A DNA stretch of 64,000 nucleotides from Bradyrhizobium sp. CER78 (GTDB lineage Bacteria; Pseudomonadota; Alphaproteobacteria; Rhizobiales; Xanthobacteraceae), in NCBI RefSeq assembly GCF_029846235.1, contig NZ_JARVWP010000006.1, positions 1-64,000 of the forward strand, written 5' to 3'. A program made the translations under genes and the position numbers. The notes beneath the pieces were generated by a model. The model ran no database searches, had not been told where the DNA came from, and was given only the letters and a program-made list of their open reading frames with translations. This document shows, in pieces, positions 35,556 through 42,775 of the stretch (positions are counted from its first letter, which is position 1; each line of letters begins with the position of its first letter).

Positions 35556-36785
35556 CTAGTCTCGACATGACGGATCCAGCCGATCATCAACTTCGGTCGT
35601 CATCACCGAACCGTCCGCCTCGAACAGCCCGACCGCTCCAGACGGTGAAGTCGCGACGTCGAAGCCGAGCGGTCCGCAAGTAATCATGCAAAAATCGTAA
35701 GCCGAGCGCTGATCGTTTCCCATCAGAAACTGATAATGGATCTGCATGAAGTTGAAGCGATGACGCCTGAAGCGCATCGGACTTATCATTGAATGTATTT
35801 GGACGCGCCGAATCCTCGGGTGGCCACCTGAATGGTCTCGACTGACGCGTTTCAGAGTGACGGGGTCGAAGCGATAGAAACTGATTGCGTCATCTCGTGC
35901 CTGGTATTCTACCCAGTCTATCGCCGGCGTTCCGGCCACGAGTTGCGCCGCTTCCCGTATTTGGCCGCCCATCGGATGCAGCGCGAATTTAGGAATAGTG
36001 GCGCCTACCGTGAGAATGCATAGCTTGGGTCCACACGTTTCGAGCAGAGTATCCGATTTCAGCGCGCGCGCCACCGCTGCAATTGAGAGTGCTGCGCCAA
36101 GGGAGTGGCCAACAATCAGAACTTCATCAACTTCTGCGGCCCCGACCGTTCTTGATATCCGGTTCGCAAAAGCGTCGAGCCGCTTATCAAGTTCGCTTTT
36201 CTGCCCGTAAAGAAATTGGTGGGAGAAAATGGCATCATCGAGAATGTGATTTATCCTGCGCTTTGGTCCGATCCAGAGCATTGCGCCGACGAAGATCGCC
36301 AGCGACAAAAAAAATCCAAGCAGTAGCTCTATCCAAAATGCAGCGTGTATGAGCCTGATCAACAGGAATGACAGCCCCACGCTGCAAAATGCGATCAAGA
36401 GCAAACAGCAATATGGAAAGATGAAAAAGACAGCATACTTCCAGCTTGCGACCGCATATCTGAATATCGTTCCCGTTACGATGAAATCGAATAGCGCTTT
36501 CAAGGATTGAACGAGACGAGGCACGAAGCCGACTTTCGAATCGCACCGGATGAGATCATCCCAGCGAAGCATTTCGAAGGTGACGTGAGTTTTCCAGTTT
36601 GGCCCCCATGCTTCCAGGCTGCATGAAGCACTGATTGCAGACGCGTTCGATATTTCCGACGGCCGTGAAGAGGCACCCCAAATCTTTTGGAAGCTCGAGA
36701 GCGAGAGCCGCAAGCGTTTGACCTGCTCTTCGGGGGTGATTGGATCGTAACCACCAATGTGGAAGACGTGCCGTCGTCGGATCAT
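35556..36785 (-). CDS. Membrane-anchored alpha/beta hydrolase (lipase-like)
   Basis: A 409-residue protein I cannot place in a named family. The N-terminal region starts RRRHVFHIGGYDPITPEEQV; two to three strongly hydrophobic helices span about residues 105-180; then comes a hydrolase domain with the nucleophile elbow VLIVGHSLGAALS. Candidate Asp and His lie further on (YQARDDAISFYRFD, VQIHSMI). Start choice is unsure: 36785 fits the RHVFHIGG block, but the frame is open to 36974 and no clear ribosome site is seen. GC is lower than in the flanks. It is one of three esterase-type genes in a row. Confidence 0.72.
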   Translation of the reverse strand: MIRRRHVFHIGGYDPITPEEQVKRLRLSLSSFQKIWGASSRPSEISNASAISASCSLEAWGPNWKTHVTFEMLRWDDLIRCDSKVGFVPRLVQSLKALFDFIVTGTIFRYAVASWKYAVFFIFPYCCLLLIAFCSVGLSFLLIRLIHAAFWIELLLGFFLSLAIFVGAMLWIGPKRRINHILDDAIFSHQFLYGQKSELDKRLDAFANRISRTVGAAEVDEVLIVGHSLGAALSIAAVARALKSDTLLETCGPKLCILTVGATIPKFALHPMGGQIREAAQLVAGTPAIDWVEYQARDDAISFYRFDPVTLKRVSRDHSGGHPRIRRVQIHSMISPMRFRRHRFNFMQIHYQFLMGNDQRSAYDFCMITCGPLGFDVATSPSGAVGLFEADGSVMTTEVDDRLDPSCRD

Positions 36786-37110
36786 CCAGCAACTCGAATT
36801 CTGTAAGATATTTGATCGGCGCTCATTCTGTGAAACGGAAATGAATGGACACTTTGGCGGCACTCCTCGTTGACCGCAGCCCTTGGTGAACCCGACATGG
36901 ATGATGCGGATCTCGGCCTCTAAAATTACCACTTCGTGCGCGGGGTGGCACTCGTTGAGTTTGGCTTCGAGCAAAAAAATGCAGGGGAGTCATTGACCGT
37001 GGAGGGACCCTGATGGTCACGGCACGATCGCTTTCTTCGTGTGGCAAATCCGCGACAGTGAGCCAATTGCGCGCCTCAACGCGGTTTTCGAAACCGTTCA
37101 TGATTGTCAC
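36786..37110 (-). other. Possible frameshifted N-terminal extension or small broken gene
   Basis: Upstream of the lipase-like gene, one minus-strand frame reads MNGFENRVEARNWLTVADLP and ends near a run of seven T's (36969-36975 on the minus strand). One extra T would join it to the frame that continues as LEAKLNECHPAHEVVILEAE into the lipase-like gene. The joined text looks more protein-like than either frame alone. It could be a frameshifted small gene or chance. Confidence 0.25.
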
Positions 37111-37164
37111 GATTCGTAACTCTGATTTAATGCGGCTCGACCTGAGGTGGCGAGGATTCTGACA

Positions 37165-37878
37165 ATGGAGAGATTGCGTTACAGCGCGGCGCTCATATGC
37201 GCCGGCTTAACGGTTCTTTTTGCAAGCAGCTTGCTTTCAAACAACGGGGCTCAAGCGAGGCCCGGAACGGCGGTGGCGCTTAGATCGACAAATTCGCCCG
37301 CTCGACTGCAGTCCTATGCGGCGCACGTTTATTTATTCCGCGGGCTATTGAACGTCTTTTCTTTGGGCATGGACGACCTTGCCGCCCAGCTGCAAGCGGC
37401 TGGCGTTGCCGCGGCGGTCGCAAATCACACCCAATGGAGAAGCGTCGCCGACGACATCACCGTGAAATATAGAGCCGGCCAGCGCGGGCCTATCATCCTG
37501 GTGGGACACTCCCTTGGTGCAGATGCCGTGATGTCCATGGCAGAGTACCTTGGCCAAATGGGCGTGCCGGTTGCTTTAGTTGTTCCATTCGACGGAACGT
37601 CGTCGCATATGGCATCGGCCAACGTAGGGCGCGTTCTGAATCTGTACAAAAATGAAAGCGTTAGAATAAGTCGCGGACCCGGCTTCCGCGGCGAGCTGAC
37701 GAACTTTTATGTTCGTGATGTAAACATCACTCACTTCAACATCGATAAAGACGCGGCGTTGCATAGCATGGTTATACGAAAGATAAGGGCAATCGGATCG
37801 GCTGTCGCGCGCCCACGAAGACATCCGGGTCCCTCGAACCCGGTTTCACTAGCAGCCCAACCTTCGACGAACTCTTAG
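37165..37878 (+). CDS. Secreted alpha/beta hydrolase
   Basis: A 237-residue protein with an N-terminal signal peptide (hydrophobic stretch about 8-28, likely cleavage after NNGAQA). The nucleophile elbow is IILVGHSLGADAV; a likely catalytic Asp is in VVPFDGTSS and His in VNITHFNID, in canonical order. The spacing of a thioesterase/lipase core is kept, but there is no lid domain. ATG at 37165 was preferred over GTG at 37147 because it begins the signal peptide. Probably periplasmic or secreted; the substrate is unknown. It is divergent from the membrane hydrolase at 36785 and followed by an SGNH esterase. Confidence 0.78.
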   Translation: MERLRYSAALICAGLTVLFASSLLSNNGAQARPGTAVALRSTNSPARLQSYAAHVYLFRGLLNVFSLGMDDLAAQLQAAGVAAAVANHTQWRSVADDITVKYRAGQRGPIILVGHSLGADAVMSMAEYLGQMGVPVALVVPFDGTSSHMASANVGRVLNLYKNESVRISRGPGFRGELTNFYVRDVNITHFNIDKDAALHSMVIRKIRAIGSAVARPRRHPGPSNPVSLAAQPSTNS

Positions 37879-38004
37879 CATACCGCCCAAAAGACAGTTT
37901 GAAGTTGGTGTTGACGCAAAATGTGAGGCTTTAAGTTCGGTCCCTGCAGGAGCCCGGTGTCGGTGTTGTTTTTCTTTAGCACTTCAAGCGGGGAGAGGCA
38001 GTCA

Positions 38005-38544
38005 GTGACGCCATTTAGAAAACTCTCAGTCGCCATCGCCATGTATTGCGTGGCGACCGTGGGCGCAGCCTTCGCAAAGCCGATTCATATCGTGGCGGTC
38101 GGCGCAAGCAACACCCAGGGCTGGTACGTTGGGAAGCAAGGCGCTTACCCGGCCAAGCTGGAAGCCCTTCTGAGAGAGAGGGGCATCAACGCGAGCGTCG
38201 CCAATGCCGGAGTTCCCTTTGACACCACCACTGGCATGCTCAAGCGCATTGATAGCGACGTGCCAAAGGGAACCGACATCGTAATCTTGCAGCCTGGAGG
38301 CAACGACAGGCGCTTCCTTGTCACGAAGGAGCAGCGGGCGGCCAACATCGCTGCGATGGAGCGGCGGCTCCATGATCGCGCCATCAAAGTCATTTTGTAC
38401 GACGAAGAGATTCCTGCGCAGTATTACGCCTTCGACCTCATTCACCTCACGGATGCCGGGCATGCCTTCATAGCGTCGCAGTTGCTCCCGCGAGTGTTGG
38501 AGATAGATCGGAGAGCCACCGTGGCTTCGCCGCGCGCGAGATAG
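38005..38544 (+). CDS. Secreted SGNH/GDSL-type esterase
   Basis: A 179-residue protein. The signal peptide begins MTPFRKLSVAIAMY with likely cleavage after AAFA. Block I is VAVGASNTQG (catalytic Ser), block II the Gly of NAGVPFDTT, block III GGND, and block V DLIHLTDAGH (Asp and His). All four SGNH residues are present, so it should be active on esters or thioesters, as in TesA-type periplasmic lysophospholipases. The start GTG at 38005 has GGGAGAG seven bases upstream and yields a clean signal peptide; a GTG at 37957 would bury it. The following 370 bases (38545-38915) contain no gene I can support. Confidence 0.85.
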   Translation: MTPFRKLSVAIAMYCVATVGAAFAKPIHIVAVGASNTQGWYVGKQGAYPAKLEALLRERGINASVANAGVPFDTTTGMLKRIDSDVPKGTDIVILQPGGNDRRFLVTKEQRAANIAAMERRLHDRAIKVILYDEEIPAQYYAFDLIHLTDAGHAFIASQLLPRVLEIDRRATVASPRAR

Positions 38545-38915
38545 CGAGATAGAAAGAGCTTTGCCATGCCGACCGGTGTGGCGTTGGCAGTCCCTCGGTC
38601 GCAAACCATTGGCCGGACACGGGAACGCACAAGAATGCCTCCGTCGATGCTCTTCTCAACGGCTGCCATTTGAGACAGCTGAATGCGATCATAACGGTCC
38701 GACCGTCTCAAAGGAGCGAACCCGGCAACGCATCCGCCCTGGATCCACCTGTCGGACTGCCAACTAATCGGTGGAAACGACCCGCAGGCCCTGTATGATT
38801 ACTCCGTGCCGGTCTGTGGACCTGTTTTTGTCAGATCTCGGACGCTCGCCAAGGATGGTACCCTTTCGATGATCGGCAAAGATGGCGCGCCAGCGAAACA
38901 CGCGCGTGGTCTGCG

Positions 38916-39500
38916 ATGACACCCGGTATTGCCAAGTTCGTGTTCGTGATGATGGCGGTCGGTTGGTACCTCATCCGCTACAGATACGCGCGTCGTTCTC
39001 GCCGTGAAAAAGTCGCAAGGACCGGCCGAGGTAGGCGCGAAAACACCCTGCTGCTGATATCGCTCACGGGTCTTGGCATTGTGCCGCTCGTCTATATCGC
39101 AACGGCCCTGCCTCATTTCGCATCATACGCCTTCCGGCCAGCTCAAGCCTGGCTGGGTGTTCTGGTCGCGGTTGCGGCGCTGGTCATGTTCCGGCTGACC
39201 CACCGAGCTCTTGGTCGGAATTGGTCCGTAAGCCTCGACGTGCGGGAAAATCATCGCCTGATCACAGACGGTATCTATCGGAGAATCCGCCATCCTATGT
39301 ATACCGCGTTCTGGCTTTGGGCTGTTGCTCAGGCATTGCTGCTGCCGAACTGGGTGGCTGGTTTCGCTGGCCTGATCGGATTTGGAACCCTGTTTTTCGG
39401 GCGGATTGCCAAAGAAGAGCAGATGATGGTGGACACGTTCGGCGACGAGTATCGCCAGTATATGGCCCGGACCGGACGCCTTTTGCCGAGGCTGTTCTGA
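38916..39500 (+). CDS. Isoprenylcysteine methyltransferase-family membrane protein (ICMT/PEMT-like)
   Basis: A 194-residue integral membrane methyltransferase. Hydrophobic helices lie near residues 5-22, 44-65, 75-93 and 128-160. The C-terminal catalytic core is recognisable: LITDGIYRRIRHPMYTAFWLW, which corresponds to the SAM-binding RHPxY motif, and KEEQMMVDTFGDEYRQYMART, the EExxLxxxFGxxYxxYxxxT motif. Bacterial members methylate small molecules or lipids; the substrate is unknown. It starts with ATG at 38916. Confidence 0.85.
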   Translation: MTPGIAKFVFVMMAVGWYLIRYRYARRSRREKVARTGRGRRENTLLLISLTGLGIVPLVYIATALPHFASYAFRPAQAWLGVLVAVAALVMFRLTHRALGRNWSVSLDVRENHRLITDGIYRRIRHPMYTAFWLWAVAQALLLPNWVAGFAGLIGFGTLFFGRIAKEEQMMVDTFGDEYRQYMARTGRLLPRLF

Positions 39501-39692
39501 GCCGGTTACCGGTCACAAGGCTACGCTCGCCGATCTCGCGGATACTCATCCAAAGCAAAAATCTCGTGCCGTTTTTGCCACACTCGGCAAGGAAACGACC
39601 GCGCAACCGCCAGTTTCGCTACAGTGTTAATTACGCCATGGCCGTTAGAGGGTAGGCTGTTCATGTTCACGCTATCCATCTCGGAGATCACG

Positions 39693-39893
39693 ATGTTGAA
39701 GTTCCTGGTTGCTGGAGTTGCGACGTTCGGTTTTGTGGCTGCCGCCAGCGCGGCAGACCTTCCCCATCCGCAGCCGGTTACTGCTACGGCTCCGGTTGGC
39801 AAGATGCCGATCGGCAAGTATCCGGTCGGCAAGTACCCCGTCGGCAAGTACCCGGTCGGAAAAGCTCCTGCCCCGATCGTAACGAAGGGTTAG
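39693..39893 (+). CDS. Small secreted protein with GKYPV repeats (66 aa)
   Basis: Starts MLKFLVAGVATFGFVAAASA, a good signal peptide. The mature part of about 45 residues is largely a tandem repeat: PVGKMPIGKYPVGKYPVGKY in five-residue steps (G-K-x-P-V/I), encoded by 15-base tandem repeats around 39796-39861. It ends APAPIVTKG. GGAG lies eight bases before the ATG. There is no enzyme domain; a structural or cationic cell-surface peptide is possible. The start at 39624 of the longer frame is unlikely. Confidence 0.6.
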   Translation: MLKFLVAGVATFGFVAAASAADLPHPQPVTATAPVGKMPIGKYPVGKYPVGKYPVGKAPAPIVTKG

Positions 39894-39976
39894 CTCGAGG
39901 ATCGCTCAGACAGCGCCCCCTTCAGTTTTGCTGAAGGGTGCTGCTTGGGGCAGACTACCCTTGTGAGGGCTTGAAC

Positions 39977-40684
39977 GTGGCAGAATCCAATCGGAAACGG
40001 TGCGGCTTGCGGCTGCTTGCCGGAATTGGTGTCATTGTGGCTTCCGTGACTTTGGAGGCCGGCATCAGCAATGCGCAGCAATTGGCTGCGCAAACGGATC
40101 AAGCGCCGCTGCAGCAGGACAAGCCGCGGAAACCGTCGTCGAGGCAGGCTGTGGCAGCAGCCGTCGCTGGTCCAAACGGTCCCGCTTCCGAAGCAGCCGC
40201 GAAGCCGGTTCGAAGGTCTTCGGTCAAAGGACCGTACTACGTCGACTTTCGTGCCCGCACAGCGGCTTCTTACGGGCACGCGTTTGTCTGGTACGGCAAG
40301 ACAAGCGAGAAGCAGGTCGAGGTCGCGGGGCTGCACCCGGCGGGCGATGTACTGCCTTATGTGCTGGGACATCTTACCTGGGTGCCCTCCGAAACCGGAG
40401 CAAGCTACGGTGACCTTGACGAGCAGTATTTAACGGCCAGCTATCGCGTTTACTTGAGCGAGGCCGACGCGAAGAAGGTTTTCGCGTACATCAAGCACCT
40501 CCAGGCGACCTCGCCTGTTTGGAATGCGGAAACGACCAATTGCACGGCCTTTATTGGTCGCATAGCTAACTTCATGGGTCTGAAGGCTCCATTCCACTTG
40601 TTGAAGCCTGAGGAATACGTGAACCAGTTGAGAGAGTTGAACGGCGGACGCCAAACGGCGCAGTTGGCTGCTTCGGATCAATAG
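39977..40684 (+). CDS. Exported protein with a possible permuted papain-like fold
   Basis: A 235-residue protein. GTG at 39977 follows GAGGG and begins a signal peptide (hydrophobic core LLAGIGVIVASV, cleavage near SNAQ). After a Gln/Ala/Pro-rich linker, the domain (about 85-215) has YYVDFRARTAASYGHAFVWY and later NAETTNCTAFIGRIANFMGL. His before Cys, each in a conserved-looking turn, recalls the permuted NlpC/P60 (LRAT/YiiX-like) thiol hydrolases. I am not certain of that match. Probably periplasmic. Confidence 0.7.
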   Translation: MAESNRKRCGLRLLAGIGVIVASVTLEAGISNAQQLAAQTDQAPLQQDKPRKPSSRQAVAAAVAGPNGPASEAAAKPVRRSSVKGPYYVDFRARTAASYGHAFVWYGKTSEKQVEVAGLHPAGDVLPYVLGHLTWVPSETGASYGDLDEQYLTASYRVYLSEADAKKVFAYIKHLQATSPVWNAETTNCTAFIGRIANFMGLKAPFHLLKPEEYVNQLRELNGGRQTAQLAASDQ

Positions 40685-40833
40685 TTCTCTCGCCCGGCTT
40701 CATCACCATCGAGGACGACCTTGTCCAAGCGACCGCCTTGCAGGTCGAAGGCGAGCGAATTGTTGCTGTTTATGTGACCCGCAATCCCGACAAGTCGCAG
40801 AACGTGCCTGACGTGACGGGATGGCGAAACTGA
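40681..40833 (+). pseudogene. Remnant of an ECF sigma factor C-terminus (SigJ/ECF41-like)
   Basis: A frame ending at 40833 reads GFITIEDDLVQATALQVEGE, then RIVAVYVTRNPDK. This matches the end of the SnoaL-like C-terminal domain of SigJ-type sigma factors (typical form ALEIxDGRIxAIYVxRNPDKL). Nothing upstream continues it, since the preceding sequence is the 3' end of another gene. It is therefore a short fragment without a start. Confidence 0.55.
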
Positions 40834-40837
40834 CCGT

Positions 40838-41259
40838 TCAGCGCGCCCGATAGCGATAGACGAGATCGTCGGGATCTTGCCTCGGCACCGACGGATCTGG
40901 CACGCCGCCCAACCGTTTCGCCACCGCGGCCGACATCGCATTGTCAGGCGCCACGTAGCTGACCAGCGTCGGCAGCTTTAGCGTCGCAAAGGCCCAGTCG
41001 CGCAATGCGCGCGCCCCCTCGCTGGCGTAGCCGTGTCCCTCATGCCCGTCATAAGCAGCCAGCCGAGCTCCTGCTCCGGAAACAGCGGCCCCGTGGTTGA
41101 TGCCGACCTGGCCGATTCACTGCTTCGACGCCGTGAGCTCGACATCAGCGCGCCATGGCCGAACAGGAGCCAGCACGCCAGGTCGTGGCAAAACATCCCC
41201 CATGCCGCGCGGGCCTCGAACGGTCCGCCCATGCCGGCCGATCGGGGCGAGGTTGTCAC
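40838..41259 (-). pseudogene. GNAT acetyltransferase pseudogene (frameshifts and internal stop)
   Basis: Minus-strand pieces of one RimJ/RimL-type acetyltransferase lie in alternating frames. In order they are MGGPFEARAAWGMFCHDLAC with LLFGHGALM; VELTASKQ, a TGA stop, IGQVGINHG; GPLFPEQELGWLL; then YDGHEGHGYASEGARALRDW, continuing to LVYRYRAR at 40838. Joined, they give a normal GNAT core, including the acetyl-CoA loop region GHGYASE. Frame changes fall near 41144, 41093 and 41052. Several independent lesions mean a dead gene, not a sequencing slip. It lies just inside the tRNA-Ser. Confidence 0.85.
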
Positions 41260-41313
41260 CCATGTCTTAGGTACGTTCTGTTACTTATGTGTCCGGGCTG
41301 GACAGTTGGCGAG

Positions 41314-41403
41314 TGGCGGAGAGGGAGGGATTCGAACCCCCGATAGGCTTGCACCTATGCCGCATTTCGAGTGCGGTGCATTCAACCACTCTGCCACCTC
41401 TCC
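41314..41403 (-). tRNA. tRNA-Ser (anticodon CGA)
   Basis: On the minus strand the 90-base gene begins GGAGAGGTGGCAG and ends with an encoded CCA. The acceptor stem GGAGAGG pairs with CCTCTCC. The anticodon stem CCGCA/TGCGG encloses the loop CTCGAAA, giving CGA, which reads UCG. The long variable arm typical of serine tRNAs and the TTCGAA T-loop are present. It marks the right edge of the low-GC, pseudogene-rich stretch; serine tRNAs are frequent island integration sites. Confidence 0.95.
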
Positions 41404-41498
41404 AGTGGCCCGGGTGATTTGCGCCACCCGCGGTCGGGGCGTGTTCTAGGCGAGGTTGGCGGGACAGACAAGGCGCTGCAATAATATTTCCGTCACTA

Positions 41499-41542
41499 GC
41501 ATGATCCGGAAAAGTGGAAACCGGTTTTCCGAAAGATCATGC
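41499..41542. repeat. REP-like palindrome, GCATGATC family, copy 2
   Basis: Outer arms GCATGATC/GATCATGC (41499-41506, 41535-41542) and inner arms GGAAAA/TTTTCC. Its reverse complement aligns along its whole length with 19632-19676. A half-copy (GAGCATGATC...GCTCAAAC) lies upstream of proA near 52030. Confidence 0.8.
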
Positions 41543-41558
41543 TCAAACAAGGAGATGA

Positions 41559-41594
41559 GATCATGATGCGATTCCGTGGAAACGCATCATGATC
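41559..41594. repeat. Second palindrome (GATCATGATGCG arms)
   Basis: A perfect 12-base inverted repeat (41559-41570 with 41583-41594) around ATTCCGTGGAAA, 16 bases after the previous palindrome. Probably another dispersed intergenic element, or the second half of a composite one. The rest of the gap between the tRNA and 41715 holds nothing else I can support. Confidence 0.75.
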
Positions 41595-41714
41595 TGGCGC
41601 CTCATACCACCGAAACACCGGGCCAGCGTGAGAAAGTGCGCGGAAACAAGGCGCTAGCGGGACACCGCGGGTTCGGTCGGCGCATGCGCTAGCCGGAAGC
41701 TGCAGGAGCGGACC

Positions 41715-42578
41715 ATGGATCATGCAACGATTCGAGCCAACGGCGCGGCATTCCACGTCGCGCGGACCGGGAGCGGCCCGCCGCTGCTGCTGTTGCACGG
41801 CTGGCCGGAATTCTGGCTGACCTGGAAGCCGGTCATGGCGCGGCTCGCCGACCGTTACACCCTGATCGCGCCCGATTTGCGCGGGTTCGGCGACAGCAAC
41901 AAGCCGCAAGGCCCTTACGGGCCCGATCAGCATACCGACGACATGCTGGCGCTGCTGGATGCGCTCGGCATCGAGAAGGCCGGCGTGGTCGGTCACGACG
42001 TCGGCGGTGCCGTGATGCAGCCGCTCGCCCGCAAGGCGCCGGAGCGCATCGCGGGGCTGTTCTTCTTCGATTTCGTCTATCCCGGCATCGGGCCGCGGAT
42101 GGCGGCGCCGGACCGGCTGAACCACATCTGGTACCAGTCGTTCCACCAGATGGAGATGGCGCCCGCGCTGGTCGGCGCCAACAGAGACAGCTGCCGCACC
42201 TATATCGGCCATTTCCTGCACAACTGGACGCATCGCAAGACAGCGTTCGACGACGTGATCGAGGATTTTGCCGACAACTTCTTCAAGCCCGGCAACCTCG
42301 CCGGCGGCTTTGCGCATTATCGCGCCTCACACGCCGGGCGCGTGAAGATGATGCAGGGCGAAGCGCCCGCGTTGCCGCCGATCGCGGTGCCGACCTGCAT
42401 CCGCTGGGCCGAGCACGATCCGCTGTTTCCCTACGAATGGACCGACCGGCTCGGCGAGACGTTCTCCAATCTGGACCTGAAGATGTTTCCCGATGTCGGG
42501 CATTTCCCGCATCGCGAGGACCCCGATCGCGCCGCCGCCGAGATCGCCGGCTTCTTCGCGCGGATCAATTGGAAGTAG
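41715..42578 (+). CDS. Alpha/beta hydrolase, epoxide-hydrolase-like
   Basis: A 287-residue soluble hydrolase. The oxyanion block is LLLLHGWPEFWLTW (HGxP, as in epoxide hydrolases), the nucleophile elbow VVGHDVGGAV has Asp rather than Ser, and the C-terminal His is in DVGHFPHREDP. Asp nucleophile plus HGxP points to epoxide hydrolase, or haloacetate dehalogenase, which shares the pattern. The cap domain lies about residues 130-215. Two dispersed palindromes precede it. The substrate is unknown. Confidence 0.88.
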   Translation: MDHATIRANGAAFHVARTGSGPPLLLLHGWPEFWLTWKPVMARLADRYTLIAPDLRGFGDSNKPQGPYGPDQHTDDMLALLDALGIEKAGVVGHDVGGAVMQPLARKAPERIAGLFFFDFVYPGIGPRMAAPDRLNHIWYQSFHQMEMAPALVGANRDSCRTYIGHFLHNWTHRKTAFDDVIEDFADNFFKPGNLAGGFAHYRASHAGRVKMMQGEAPALPPIAVPTCIRWAEHDPLFPYEWTDRLGETFSNLDLKMFPDVGHFPHREDPDRAAAEIAGFFARINWK

Positions 42579-42775
42579 AAAGTGGTGGGACCGCCAGGAC
42601 GCGACAAAAACTGGCGGTCCCGTGCCGCTTTTCAGTATTGCTGGCCGGGAAGTGCGGCTTCGCCGGTCGGCGGGAGCGACACGACCCACGGTAGCGGCCG
42701 GCACCGAAACGGCAACGCGAAGCCGATCTTAACCTAACCGATCAACCTTACCGCGCGATCGCAGAAGCGCGGAGT

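Noticed and set aside
38561..38767. A 68-codon frame between the SGNH esterase and the ICMT-like gene
   Set aside because: Cys/Arg-rich text without a ribosome site; it looks like non-coding DNA.
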